45,902 nt of DNA from CAZHFA01 sp964534945 (GTDB taxonomy: Bacteria; Bdellovibrionota_C; UBA2361; CAKMMH01), in assembly GCA_964534945.1 (NCBI GenBank), contig CAZHSB010000006.1, forward strand, positions 1 to 45,902. Direction: 5' to 3'. The position numbers and the translations under genes were made by a program. How positions within the stretch are numbered: position 1 is the stretch's first letter; each line of letters starts with the position of its first letter. Shown here piece after piece: positions 8,831-17,214 of the stretch. The notes beneath the pieces are model-generated. The model saw only the letters and a list, made by a program, of their open reading frames with translations. It did not search any database and was not told where the DNA came from.

Positions 8831-8855
8831 ATAAAGATATATTTAAAAAATATAA

Positions 8856-8901
8856 AAAGGTTTTTGTTGTGATGTCAAAGACAGTCTCAATAAAAACCTT
8901 T
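8856..8901 (+). terminator. Probable flagellin transcript end hairpin
   Basis: A perfect 10-bp inverted repeat (AAAGGTTTTT at 8856-8865, AAAAACCTTT at 8892-8901) lies 26 bases after the flagellin stop codon. Its 26-base loop contains a small TGTC/GACA hairpin. The T tract after it is weak, so it may protect or end the mRNA. Confidence 0.5.
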
Positions 8902-8971
8902 AAACTTAATTGCAATCTCTGCTAATTAAAGTGGAGAAAACGCATCTTATTTGTAAATGCACAAAATCAGC

Positions 8972-9292
8972 TCAAGCGAACCGCTCTTTAATAAGAAGAT
9001 CTTTTTCTGAAAGAATTCTTTTAAACTCTTCAACATACTGCATCGCGTGGTTTAACTTTAAGAACGCCCTCATATGTCCCAAGCTTGTGCGGAAGCGTTT
9101 TTTCCCTTCTTCATAAGCCCGTCGAAGCCTTTCTGTCAAATGAACATTTTGAACGTTCACCTCTTGGAGGTTTACGAAAGCCTTCACAAGTTCCTGAACA
9201 CTAGCAGGAACTCTTTTTGCCTCCCAATCTTGCTTTCGTCTCTCAGAGCGCTTCATACTTTTTCCAATAAATTCTTCTTTTTGGAAATCCAT
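8972..9292 (-). CDS. Small basic protein of unknown function, GC-rich relative to neighbours
   Basis: A 106-residue soluble, highly charged protein, rich in Lys, Arg and Glu and probably mostly helical (LRRAYEEGKKRFRTSLGHM, VEEFKRILSEKDLLIKERF). I do not recognise the family. Translation is supported by AGAGGT about 6 bases before the ATG. In the central 120 bases (9061-9180) I count 55 G+C (46%), while a block inside the flagellin gene (8401-8460) has 18 of 60 (30%), so base and codon use differ from the neighbours. It lies between flagellin and tsaD and points the other way. It may be a recent import or a gene under unusual codon selection. Overlapping plus-strand frames have no such support. 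Confidence 0.55.
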   Translation of the reverse strand: MDFQKEEFIGKSMKRSERRKQDWEAKRVPASVQELVKAFVNLQEVNVQNVHLTERLRRAYEEGKKRFRTSLGHMRAFLKLNHAMQYVEEFKRILSEKDLLIKERFA

Positions 9293-9381
9293 GTAAGACC
9301 TCTTTTGTCTAAAACCTTTTTAAAACCTTGATGACTTCCAAGCCATCACAACAAGCTCTAATAATATCAAAAAGTATTCTT

Positions 9382-9420
9382 TATGCAAATAGTTTTTTAT
9401 GTTTTTGTCGGATTTGCATA
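9382..9420. repeat. Inverted repeat between the orphan gene and tsaD
   Basis: TATGCAAAT at 9382-9390 and ATTTGCATA at 9412-9420 form a perfect 9-bp dyad with a 21-base spacer in the divergent gap. It could be an operator or an RNA hairpin; a T-rich run follows on the plus strand. Function not determined. Confidence 0.35.
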
Positions 9421-9455
9421 GTATATTTTTTTATTAAATGCGGTATAATAAAAAA

Positions 9456-10457
9456 ATGGAATATATATTAGGGATTGAAACAAGTTGTGATGATACAGGG
9501 TTAGCTATATGTGGTATAGATAATGGCGAAATAACACTTTTAGATGAAGTGTTGTCATCACAAATAGATATACATAAAGAATATGGGGGCGTTGTTCCTG
9601 AAGTAGCTTCTAGGCTTCATCTTAAAAATTTACCAATATTATTTAAAAAAATTTTAAAAAACAACGACTTAATACCTCAAGATTTAAGTGCAATTGGCGT
9701 TACGCAAGGTCCTGGATTAAAAGGTTGCCTTTTAATGGGAGTTAATTTTGCAAAAGGTGTTGCCTTTTCAATATCTAAACCACTAATAGGAGTTCATCAT
9801 ATAAAAGCTCATATTATGGCTTCACTTCTTGATAATCCTGAATTAAGGTTCCCTTTTTTAGCAATAGTAGTTTCTGGTGGACATACGGAATTAGTTGATG
9901 TGCAATCGTTAGATAATATGACTGTACTTTCAAGAACGATAGATGATGCTGCTGGAGAAGCATTTGATAAGTCAGCAAACCTTTTAGGGTTTTCATACCC
10001 AGGAGGCGCGGAGCTTTCAAAGCTTGCAGATACTGTGACAAGCTCAGATTTTTTACTTCCAAAAGTTATGAGAGAAGCGGAGGGATTTAGCTTTTCGGGA
10101 TTAAAAACTGCAATTTCACTTCTTGTAAAGAAAAATGAAGACAAGCTAAAAGATCCAAATATTAAGGCAAGTCTATGTTTTGCCGTACAAGATTCAATAG
10201 TAGATGCTATTTTATATAAAACAAAAAAAGTATTAAGAAATTCAAACTTTAAAAATATTGTTTTAGCAGGAGGAGTCGCTGCTAATAAATATTTACGAAA
10301 AAAATTAGAGGGAATTCAAAACGTAAAACTTTATTGCCCAGATTTTAAACATTGCCAAGATAATGGGGCGATGGTTTCATTTTTGGCCTCTAAAATGTAT
10401 TTAGAAAAAAACTTTATAGATTATAAGGCACAAGTTTTTCCTCGTTGGGAAGTTTGA
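9456..10457 (+). CDS. tsaD: tRNA N6-adenosine threonylcarbamoyltransferase TsaD
   Basis: Transfers the threonylcarbamoyl group to A37 of ANN-decoding tRNAs (t6A), acting with TsaB (present at 45142), TsaC and TsaE. The ASKHA ATPase fold shows ILGIETSCDDT, GVVPEVASRLH, TQGPGLKGCL, the metal-binding HHIKAH and SGGHTEL. Start at 9456 gives MEYILGIETSCDDT, as in the family, with 333 residues. An ATG 18 bases earlier is in frame, but it would overlap a TATAAT at 9444-9449 that looks like a -10 box. Neither start has a good ribosome site, so a very short or leaderless mRNA is possible. rsmA follows after 32 bases. Confidence 0.95.
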   Translation: MEYILGIETSCDDTGLAICGIDNGEITLLDEVLSSQIDIHKEYGGVVPEVASRLHLKNLPILFKKILKNNDLIPQDLSAIGVTQGPGLKGCLLMGVNFAKGVAFSISKPLIGVHHIKAHIMASLLDNPELRFPFLAIVVSGGHTELVDVQSLDNMTVLSRTIDDAAGEAFDKSANLLGFSYPGGAELSKLADTVTSSDFLLPKVMREAEGFSFSGLKTAISLLVKKNEDKLKDPNIKASLCFAVQDSIVDAILYKTKKVLRNSNFKNIVLAGGVAANKYLRKKLEGIQNVKLYCPDFKHCQDNGAMVSFLASKMYLEKNFIDYKAQVFPRWEV

Positions 10458-10489
10458 TTAAAAATTTAGATAAATAAAGAAAAATTTTT

Positions 10490-11320
10490 ATGTTTGTAAA
10501 AGAAAAGTTAAAAGAATTAGATCATAGAGCTTCAAAGGCTAGAGGGCAAAATTTTGTAATAAACAACTCTCTAATAAGCTCCATCATGAATTTTGCAAAA
10601 CTAGACGATGAGGAAGATATAATAGAAATTGGCCCTGGGCTTGGTGCTTTAACTACAGAGCTTTATAAATATAAAAATTTAAAAGTAATAGAAATAGAGA
10701 AAAAATTTGTAGATGATCTTCAGATAAGATTCCCTAATCTTACAATTATAAATCAAGATGTAAGAGAGGTTATTTTATCAGATCTTGGCAATGATTTGAC
10801 AGTGCTTGGAAATTTACCTTATTCATTTTCTACTGATATTATTTTTCATTTAATTGCATATGCGCCAAATATAAAAAGAGCAATTTTATTACTTCAAAAA
10901 GAATTTGCAGAAAGATTGGCAGCAAAACCAAATACAAAATCTTATGGAGCGCTATCTGTTGCTTGTCAACTTTGGGCAGAGCCACGGCTTGGACCAATTT
11001 TCCCAGGTAGTTTTTTTCATCCACCTGCAAAAGTTGAATCACAAGTTATAGAATTAAAATTTTCAAAAGATACGAGGTTTAATGTAAAAGATACTTTTTG
11101 GCTTGGTCGTTTTGTAAAAGCTTGTTTTTCACAAAGAAGAAAAAAAATAATAAACAGTTTAAAATCGACGTCTATTTTTCCAATCGATAAATTAGAAGAA
11201 GGGTTTGTTCAGACGGGGATAGATCCAAATAGGCGTGCAGAAACGTTAAGTATTGATGAATTCATCTTACTTTCTAATTATTTTAATAAAGTTTTAGATA
11301 GTATGGAAAAGAAAGGATAA
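10490..11320 (+). CDS. rsmA: 16S rRNA dimethyladenosine transferase (KsgA)
   Basis: SAM-dependent enzyme that dimethylates two adjacent adenosines in helix 45 of 16S rRNA during small-subunit maturation. Motifs in order: RGQNFVIN near the N-terminus, SAM motif I EIGPGLGALT at about residues 45-54, and catalytic NLPYSFST at about residues 106-113. The C-terminal helical domain includes FFHPPAKVES and CFSQRRKKI. Length 276 is normal. It follows tsaD in the same direction with a short gap, so co-transcription is likely. Confidence 0.95.
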   Translation: MFVKEKLKELDHRASKARGQNFVINNSLISSIMNFAKLDDEEDIIEIGPGLGALTTELYKYKNLKVIEIEKKFVDDLQIRFPNLTIINQDVREVILSDLGNDLTVLGNLPYSFSTDIIFHLIAYAPNIKRAILLLQKEFAERLAAKPNTKSYGALSVACQLWAEPRLGPIFPGSFFHPPAKVESQVIELKFSKDTRFNVKDTFWLGRFVKACFSQRRKKIINSLKSTSIFPIDKLEEGFVQTGIDPNRRAETLSIDEFILLSNYFNKVLDSMEKKG

Positions 11321-11411
11321 AATTCTTAAATTTTTAAGGGCTATGGAGTTCTTAAGTTTTTTGGTAAACTTTAATGGTCGTTAAGTATTTTTAATAAAAA
11401 AGGATACGCTC

Positions 11412-12761
11412 GTGGATAATACATCTTTAAATGATTTATATTTAGAGCTTGAGGAAAAAATAAAAACTGAAATTAATGTCAACGAAAGGAAGCTTCCTAA
11501 GTTTAATCCTTTTAGGGTGAATTTAAGTGATGATGTGCAAGCAGGGGATCTAATGAGATCTGAACTTCTCGAAAATATAAATAAAAATTATGGATATTCT
11601 GTAATATCTGATCTTGATCAAGTTACCACTCCGAGGAAAGGAATATTTGGAAAAGTTGTTATTATTCTAAAAAAGAGAATTTATAAATTTATAGTTGGAA
11701 TATTATCAAATTATTTAAAAGCCGAAAAAAATTATGAAATAAATGTTGTCAAATTTCTAAACGAGACAGCAAAATATATCGATAAGAGAGATTCCTCGGT
11801 TTTTTTTAATTTAATAAGGAAAATTGATCAAGACGTGATGTCGTTAAATAGAAGGATAGAAGAAGTTTTTGATGAAGAGCAAATGTCGATAAAAAAAATG
11901 CAATTTTTAAATTATGAAAAAAAATTTCAAGAATGTGAAGATAAAATTAGAGAGCTAACGCTAGTAGTCGATGGCCTAGAAGGAATTATTGCAAGGTTAA
12001 AACCAACTGAAAAAGCAGTCGAAGATAAGGAAGCAAATATTGAAATAACACGTAAAAATTACGAATATCTTTTATTTGAAAATAGATTTAGGGGAAATGA
12101 AAAAGATATAAAAGAGAAAATGAATTCTTATGTAACTCTTATAAAAAATAATACAAAAGAGTTAAAAAAAGTTTTAGAAATTGGCCCTGGGAGAGGAGAG
12201 CTTTTATCTTTGCTAAAAGAAAATAATATTGATTCAATTGGAGTTGAATTAGACGATGTGATGTGTGAAGTTTTAAAGGAAAAGAATTTAAATTTTGTAA
12301 AAAATGATGCGCTTTCTTATTTAAAGACATTAGATAACAATTCTATTTCTGCGATTATAGCAATTCAAGTAGTTGAACATTTGAGCATTGATGATTTAAA
12401 GTTATTTATTAGTGAATCACATAGAGTTCTTCAAAAAGGGGGAAGCTTTGTTGTAGAGACTGTGAATCCAACCTCTTTAGTTGCGTTATCTTCTAATTTT
12501 TTTAGAGACCCAACACATAAAATGCCATTAAATCCAGACACATTATCATACATTATTAAACTTTCGGGATTGGAAATACAAAGTATATTAGAATTATCGC
12601 CTTTTCCAGAAGGAAGTAAATTAAAAGTAATTTCTGATACGGAAATTATTAATCCTTCAGTGATTAAATTTATAAAAAATTACAACGATAATGTCGATCA
12701 ATTGAATAAATTGTTATATGGTTTTCAAGATTATGCCATAGTTGCTTGTAAGGCTAATTAA
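11412..12761 (+). CDS. SAM-dependent methyltransferase with long N-terminal helical region
   Basis: Residues 1-240 are mostly charged helix, with likely coiled coils around 130-240. A class I methyltransferase domain follows: motif I LEIGPGRGELL at about 255, acidic GVELD after strand 2, and a VVEHLS block near 320 followed by HRVLQKGG. The layout resembles methyltransferases of surface-glycan clusters, including WbdD-type chain terminators whose coiled coil measures chain length; that is inference from architecture. No kinase domain is visible. It starts with GTG behind AAGGA. Only 16 bases separate it from the pilin-like gene, so the two probably share an mRNA. Confidence 0.7.
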   Translation: MDNTSLNDLYLELEEKIKTEINVNERKLPKFNPFRVNLSDDVQAGDLMRSELLENINKNYGYSVISDLDQVTTPRKGIFGKVVIILKKRIYKFIVGILSNYLKAEKNYEINVVKFLNETAKYIDKRDSSVFFNLIRKIDQDVMSLNRRIEEVFDEEQMSIKKMQFLNYEKKFQECEDKIRELTLVVDGLEGIIARLKPTEKAVEDKEANIEITRKNYEYLLFENRFRGNEKDIKEKMNSYVTLIKNNTKELKKVLEIGPGRGELLSLLKENNIDSIGVELDDVMCEVLKEKNLNFVKNDALSYLKTLDNNSISAIIAIQVVEHLSIDDLKLFISESHRVLQKGGSFVVETVNPTSLVALSSNFFRDPTHKMPLNPDTLSYIIKLSGLEIQSILELSPFPEGSKLKVISDTEIINPSVIKFIKNYNDNVDQLNKLLYGFQDYAIVACKAN

Positions 12762-12777
12762 ATAAAAAAGGCTTCTT

Positions 12778-13245
12778 ATGAAAATTTCCATACATGTTCA
12801 AAAAGGCTTTACTCTTATTGAGCTTCTTTTTGTTGTCGCTATGATAGGTGTTCTTTATGGAATTTCAATTCAAACTTTTAAGACATATAAAGAATCGGCA
12901 TATAATGCTGTAGTAGATCAGACAATACGAGACATATCTCAAGCATTGGATGTTGGAAAAATGGATCTAGATGAAATGTCAGATGGTGGTTCGTTTTCAG
13001 TTTTTATATCACAAGACGGGACTTTTACTGGGGATAAACAAATTGTGCCTGCATTGGTAGCATCAAAAAATATTAATGCATTTGTAACATTAAATTTATC
13101 TTGTAAAATTGATTATTCTTCTCCATCTTGTTTGTCAAAGTGGATTAGCGTTTCACATTGTAAAGGCAAAAAGGGAAAAATTTTAACAATTTATAACGAT
13201 GGAAAAGAAATTTATCAATCATTGGGCATTACTTCTTGCTCATAA
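12778..13245 (+). CDS. Type IV pilin-like protein
   Basis: A 155-residue prepilin. MKISIHVQKG is the leader, with cleavage after Gly10, and FTLIELLFVVAMIGVLYGI is a textbook pilin N-terminal helix with Glu at +5. The C-terminal part has four or five Cys (SCKID, PSCLSK, SHCKGK, TSCS), suited to the disulfide-bonded D-region of pilins. It may be a major pilin or a major pseudopilin (GspG-like); the absence of a calcium-site motif makes pilin somewhat more likely. The minor pseudopilins at 5691-7812 could be its partners. It sits between the methyltransferase gene and flgK, which has its own promoter. Confidence 0.75.
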   Translation: MKISIHVQKGFTLIELLFVVAMIGVLYGISIQTFKTYKESAYNAVVDQTIRDISQALDVGKMDLDEMSDGGSFSVFISQDGTFTGDKQIVPALVASKNINAFVTLNLSCKIDYSSPSCLSKWISVSHCKGKKGKILTIYNDGKEIYQSLGITSCS

Positions 13246-13291
13246 CTTCTTGTTAATATTTTTTAATTTTTAAAACACATTTTATTTTTGT

Positions 13292-13307
13292 TGGTATGCC
13301 ATTTGCA
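13292..13307 (+). promoter_or_regulatory. Sigma-54 promoter of flgKL
   Basis: TGGTATGCCATTTGCA matches the TGGCACG-N4-TTGCA consensus. The invariant GG (13293-13294) and GC (13305-13306) are separated by the required 10 bases. Predicted start is about 13318, giving a leader of about 70 bases. Use of this site needs RpoN and an enhancer-binding activator of the FlgR/FleR kind; neither is in the window. Confidence 0.75.
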
Positions 13308-13327
13308 ATCTTTTCTACAGAAAAATT

Positions 13328-13350
13328 TTAAAGGAAAAAATTTCCTTTAA
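13328..13350 (+). promoter_or_regulatory. Hairpin in the flgK mRNA leader
   Basis: TTAAAGGAAA (13328-13337), loop AAA, TTTCCTTTAA (13341-13350): a perfect 10-bp stem directly downstream of the sigma-54 start point and about 36 bases before the ATG. It is followed by TTTTAAA. Its 5' arm contains an AAAGGA motif like a ribosome site. Confidence 0.5.
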
Positions 13351-13386
13351 TTTTAAACTGCATAATATGAAAAAGGACTAGAATTA

Positions 13387-15033
13387 ATGGCTTATAATTA
13401 CGGTTCAAGAATTTTAAATAATGCAATAAGTGCCTTGCATACTCAACAGGCAGTAATTGCTACTACTGGAAATAATATCGCAAATGTCGATACTGATGGA
13501 TATACAAGGAGAGTGGTTCAAATTCAAAATAGATCAGAAGAAATGAGTTCTGCTCTTAGAATCGGAAATGGTGTAGAAGTAGGCGAGATTCAAAGATATT
13601 CAGATGAATTTATAGAAGCAAAGTTACGAGATGCAATATCACAAAATGAACAAGCAAGTATAGAAGATGATTTCGTAAGTCAAATAGAAAAATTATTTAG
13701 TTTAACTGACGATTCACAAACCATAGGAAATTGTTTAACAGATTTTTATAGTGCCATTGATGATTTAACTGCTAACCCGTCTAGTATTGAGCTTAGAACT
13801 AATTTATTGGAAAGTGCCAAGACACTAGTTTCGACATTACAATCAACATATAATACTGTTGCATCATTACAAGATGAGTTAGATACACGAATTGCAAATG
13901 AAATAAATACCGTAAATTCTTTAACATCATCTATAGCGGATTTAAATTTACGAATTTCAGCAATAGAGCGTTCTGGAAATGCAGCTGCTTATGATGAAAG
14001 AGACCAAAGAGATATTCTTTTGCAAGATTTGGCGGAGAAAATAGAATTTGATCTTATTGAAAATTCAGATGGATCAGTAACTGTTTCGTTATCAAATGGA
14101 TTTAGCTTAGTTCATTCTGGTTATAGTCATGATTTAACATTAAACTCAAGCCCTAGCTTTTTAAATGGCGCGGAGGCTACAGAATCACTTTCTGGAGGAA
14201 CCCTAAACTATATAGTTTATGATTATAGTAATGGTGAAGGAACAGGAGAAATCAATTTAACTGATATTATCGCAGGCTCAAGTGGATCTATAGCGGGAAT
14301 GTTACAGGTAAGAGGTGTTCAGTCTGTAGGTGATGATTCTCCATATGATCCAGATGGATATTTAATTGATGTTGCGACAAGGATAGAAGGAATAACAAGA
14401 AATCTTTTAACAACATTTAATGAAACTTACTTAGGAAATGATCCTCAAAATGGAGATTTATCTGGAGATTTAGATGGGAATAATCCAAGCACATTTGGAT
14501 TTTTTACTTTTGAGGGGGCAGGAGATTTAGATGGAGATGGTATTCCGACTAATGCTGATTTAGATTCTGCAGTTACTGGAATTTCTTCTTATACAAGATA
14601 TTTAGATTTGGCTATAAATAGTGGTCGTGAGATTGCGGCTGCTTACGGAACGGAGGTCTCTGCAGGAGTTTATGAATATGCGTCTGGAGATTCTAGAAAT
14701 TTAAAATCATTATCGAGTTTAAAATCTGATAAAACACTCACATTTTCTGTTCCTGAAGGTAATAATACATATTCTTTTACAGGAACTTTTGAAGAATCAT
14801 ATAATGAAATGGTAAATTTTATTGGGAATCTTCGTTCTAGAACAATGGTAAACCAGACAGTAAGTGAAGATAAATACACATCAGTTTTAAATCAGCATGA
14901 TCAAACTTCCGCTGTAAGTCTTGATGAAGAATATTCAAGATTAATTACAGCACAACAATCATATCAAGCATCTGCAAAAATGATAAAGGTTGCGCAGGAA
15001 ATGTTTGATCAGATTATGGCTATGTATTATTAG
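13387..15033 (+). CDS. flgK: Flagellar hook-associated protein 1
   Basis: Junction protein between hook and filament. The N-terminus has the rod/hook family signature: NNAISALHTQQAVIATTGNN followed by IANVDTDGYTRR. The C-terminus ends in the matching helix, SAVSLDEEYSRLITAQQSYQ and SAKMIKVAQEMFDQIMAMYY. The middle, about residues 190-440, is variable and rich in Ser, Gly and Asp (for example LSGDLDGNNP). Length 548 is normal. A ribosome site AAGGA lies about 10 bases upstream. flgL follows after 26 bases, so this is a late flagellar operon, probably driven by the sigma-54 site upstream. Confidence 0.95.
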   Translation: MAYNYGSRILNNAISALHTQQAVIATTGNNIANVDTDGYTRRVVQIQNRSEEMSSALRIGNGVEVGEIQRYSDEFIEAKLRDAISQNEQASIEDDFVSQIEKLFSLTDDSQTIGNCLTDFYSAIDDLTANPSSIELRTNLLESAKTLVSTLQSTYNTVASLQDELDTRIANEINTVNSLTSSIADLNLRISAIERSGNAAAYDERDQRDILLQDLAEKIEFDLIENSDGSVTVSLSNGFSLVHSGYSHDLTLNSSPSFLNGAEATESLSGGTLNYIVYDYSNGEGTGEINLTDIIAGSSGSIAGMLQVRGVQSVGDDSPYDPDGYLIDVATRIEGITRNLLTTFNETYLGNDPQNGDLSGDLDGNNPSTFGFFTFEGAGDLDGDGIPTNADLDSAVTGISSYTRYLDLAINSGREIAAAYGTEVSAGVYEYASGDSRNLKSLSSLKSDKTLTFSVPEGNNTYSFTGTFEESYNEMVNFIGNLRSRTMVNQTVSEDKYTSVLNQHDQTSAVSLDEEYSRLITAQQSYQASAKMIKVAQEMFDQIMAMYY

Positions 15034-15059
15034 TTATTTTTTATAGAGAGGTTTTTATT

Positions 15060-16061
15060 ATGAGAGTAACGGAAGCACAAACAAGGCGAACAGTCATTTC
15101 TCAAATTACATCGCATAGAAATGATATAGATAAATATAGTAACCAAGTGACAACAGGGCTAAAAGTTGAAGAACCTGGAGATTCAAAGCAATCTGGAACT
15201 ATTTCTAGATATCGTGAAAGTTTAAATAGAAATGAAGCGCATTTAGATAGAATATCAACAGTTCAATCTTCATTGGAATTTCAAGAAGGAATAATTTCAT
15301 CTTTAAGTGATTATGTCGTTCGTGCCGAAGAACTTGCTACTGAGGGAGCTAATGAGACAAATAGTGTTGAATCAAGAAAAGCACTGGCACAAGAAGTATA
15401 TGCCATAAGAGATAGTGTGGTTGCGTTAGCAAATTCTACATATCAAGGTGTGTATATTTATGGTGCAGCAGATGACGATGATCCTCCATATGATCAAGTT
15501 GCTAATTATACTCCTGCCACAGGCACCTGTGCAGATACTCGATATGCATTTGATAATGAGACGGGAACTGACATTATAAATAATGTAGCTATCACAGACT
15601 CTCTTTCTGTTCAAGCAACAACGTCTGGAGACGATGTATTTAGTAATTTAATTTATGGATTAGAGCAACTTGCAAGATCGTTAGATGGGTATTCTACAGA
15701 GGTCGATGCAGGCGGTGTTCCTACAGGAGATGGCGAGGCTTATGATTTCGAAAATGATTATAGCAACGCTTTTTCCAATCAAACAGAAGATATAGCAAAA
15801 TGTATAGATTTAATAAAAACTGCAAACAAAGAGAATATTTTAACAGAGCAGGCAAGTTTGGCAGGAAGATTAACAAGACTAGAAATTTCAAAATCTATTT
15901 TGCAAGTTAACGATGATTCTTCGACAAGTGCATTAGCAACACTTCAAGAGGTTGATATATATGAAGCCGCGACTAACCTAACAAACGCGCAAACTGCGCT
16001 TAATGCTTCGTTTTTAGTTACTAGTAAGTTATTAAGTTCAAGCTTGTTAGACTATATATAA
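15060..16061 (+). CDS. flgL: Flagellar hook-associated protein 3
   Basis: Second hook-filament junction protein, flagellin-like at both ends. The N-terminus is MRVTEAQTRRTVISQITSH, then a helix with VTTGLKVEEPGDSKQSGTIS. The C-terminal helix contains LQEVDIYEAATNLTNAQTAL then NASFLVTSKLLSSSLLDYI. Its 333 residues are usual. GAGAGG about 10 bases before the ATG serves as ribosome site. It probably ends the flgKL transcript, although the solute-binding gene follows after only 39 bases. Confidence 0.93.
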   Translation: MRVTEAQTRRTVISQITSHRNDIDKYSNQVTTGLKVEEPGDSKQSGTISRYRESLNRNEAHLDRISTVQSSLEFQEGIISSLSDYVVRAEELATEGANETNSVESRKALAQEVYAIRDSVVALANSTYQGVYIYGAADDDDPPYDQVANYTPATGTCADTRYAFDNETGTDIINNVAITDSLSVQATTSGDDVFSNLIYGLEQLARSLDGYSTEVDAGGVPTGDGEAYDFENDYSNAFSNQTEDIAKCIDLIKTANKENILTEQASLAGRLTRLEISKSILQVNDDSSTSALATLQEVDIYEAATNLTNAQTALNASFLVTSKLLSSSLLDYI

Positions 16062-16100
16062 GATATACAAAAATTTTTTGTTATGTGTTAAAATTTTGGA

Positions 16101-16862
16101 ATGATTTTTATAAAATTTTTCAGCAAGTCATGTAGAATATTTTTAGTTTTTATCTTTGTAATCTTTGGAAGTGTGATTTTCTATAAAAATTTTAATTTCA
16201 TTCCAAAGAATAAAGTTTTAAAAATAGCAGTTCAAAAGCACAATCCTCCGTTTAATATAAAATTGGGTCGCGAAAATTATATTGGTTTTAATGTAGATGT
16301 GATAAAAGCAATATGTGAGGATATTGGAATACGATATGAGATAGCAGGTCTAGATTCTGATATGATGATTCCATCTGTCGAATCAGGGTTATACGATATT
16401 GGAATTAGCACAACTGGTGACGGAAATATACAAAAATCAGTTATTTTGTCTACTCCTTATTTAGAGGGGGGAGATATGATTCTAAGGAAAATAGGCGATG
16501 ATAGTTCTTTTAAATATAAAAAAATAGGAATAAAAAGTGGTTCATCTGTAAAAAAGATAGTTAAGAAGAAATTTCAGACTGCTCAGATTTTTGAATTTGA
16601 AAATTTATCTAGTATGTATAATGCATTTAATGAAAATAATATAGATATAATAATTGAGAATGGTTTTTTGCTAAAATATTTATTATTGCAAAATAAAATA
16701 AAACAAGGATTTGTTAATAATGCTACTTTAGATAAGAAACAATATGTTTTTATTTTTCCTAAAGATAGCAAATATCAAAAGATAATAGAAAAAAAGCTAG
16801 AGGAATTGGTAAAATCTTCAAAGTATAAGCTTCTTTATAATAGATGGTTTGGGAGCTTTTAA
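16101..16862 (+). CDS. Periplasmic solute-binding protein, family 3 (amino-acid type)
   Basis: Binds a small solute, by family likely an amino acid, in the periplasm. An N-terminal hydrophobic anchor or signal (IFLVFIFVIFGSVIFY) lacks a lipobox Cys at the right place. The family 3 pattern follows: LKIAVQKHNPPFNIK, YIGFNVDVIKAICEDIGI, then YDIGISTTGDGNIQKSV and STPYLEGGDMILRK. The second lobe runs from KYKKIGIKSGSS. It ends KYKLLYNRWFGSF, also typical. No permease or ABC ATPase gene lies near, so it may be an orphan or work in sensing. The ribosome site is weak. Confidence 0.75.
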   Translation: MIFIKFFSKSCRIFLVFIFVIFGSVIFYKNFNFIPKNKVLKIAVQKHNPPFNIKLGRENYIGFNVDVIKAICEDIGIRYEIAGLDSDMMIPSVESGLYDIGISTTGDGNIQKSVILSTPYLEGGDMILRKIGDDSSFKYKKIGIKSGSSVKKIVKKKFQTAQIFEFENLSSMYNAFNENNIDIIIENGFLLKYLLLQNKIKQGFVNNATLDKKQYVFIFPKDSKYQKIIEKKLEELVKSSKYKLLYNRWFGSF

Positions 16863-16872
16863 TAAATAAAAA

Positions 16873-17172
16873 CTACTCTCCAAAGTAAGGACGCTTAATT
16901 AGGTAAGGTTCTTTTCCTGTAATTCCTGGATGGTAATAATAAATATATCCTTTAGGTTCTTTTTTATCCAGTGCCAATTTTCTTTTTTCTTCTTCCTCTG
17001 CCATATGTTTTTTGTAGGCGGCTTGTTGCTTGTCAAGCTTACTTGTTCGTACAAACTTAAAAAACCAAAAGATTGCGCTTATTAATGCGCAGATAATAAG
17101 GATTACTATAATAAGGCTACCTTCGCCTTCACCTTTTTGATTTTTATGATATGGTAAAAATAATCTAAGCAT
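16873..17172 (-). CDS. Small membrane protein of unknown function
   Basis: A 99-residue protein with one transmembrane helix near residues 18-40 (SLIIVILIICALISAIFWFF). A charged, probably helical segment follows (KLDKQQAAYKKHMAEEEEK), then a Tyr/Pro/Gly-rich tail. I do not recognise it. It lies downstream of the UvrA-like gene in the same direction after 42 bases and may be the last gene of the surA operon. It is convergent with the solute-binding gene, with 10 bases between them. The ribosome site is weak. Confidence 0.55.
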   Translation of the reverse strand: MLRLFLPYHKNQKGEGEGSLIIVILIICALISAIFWFFKFVRTSKLDKQQAAYKKHMAEEEEKRKLALDKKEPKGYIYYYHPGITGKEPYLIKRPYFGE

Positions 17173-17214
17173 ATAAAAAACCTAAAAATAACTCTTAATT
17201 AATCAGTACATCAT

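Noticed and set aside
8910..9331. Two overlapping plus-strand frames opposite the 106-residue gene
   Set aside because: Only the minus-strand frame has a ribosome site (AGAGGT) and a balanced, protein-like composition; the plus frames are Ser/Phe/Leu-rich mirrors.
9438..9455. Earlier tsaD start at 9438
   Set aside because: The extra six residues contain a TATAAT-like box at DNA level and the family begins at the later Met.
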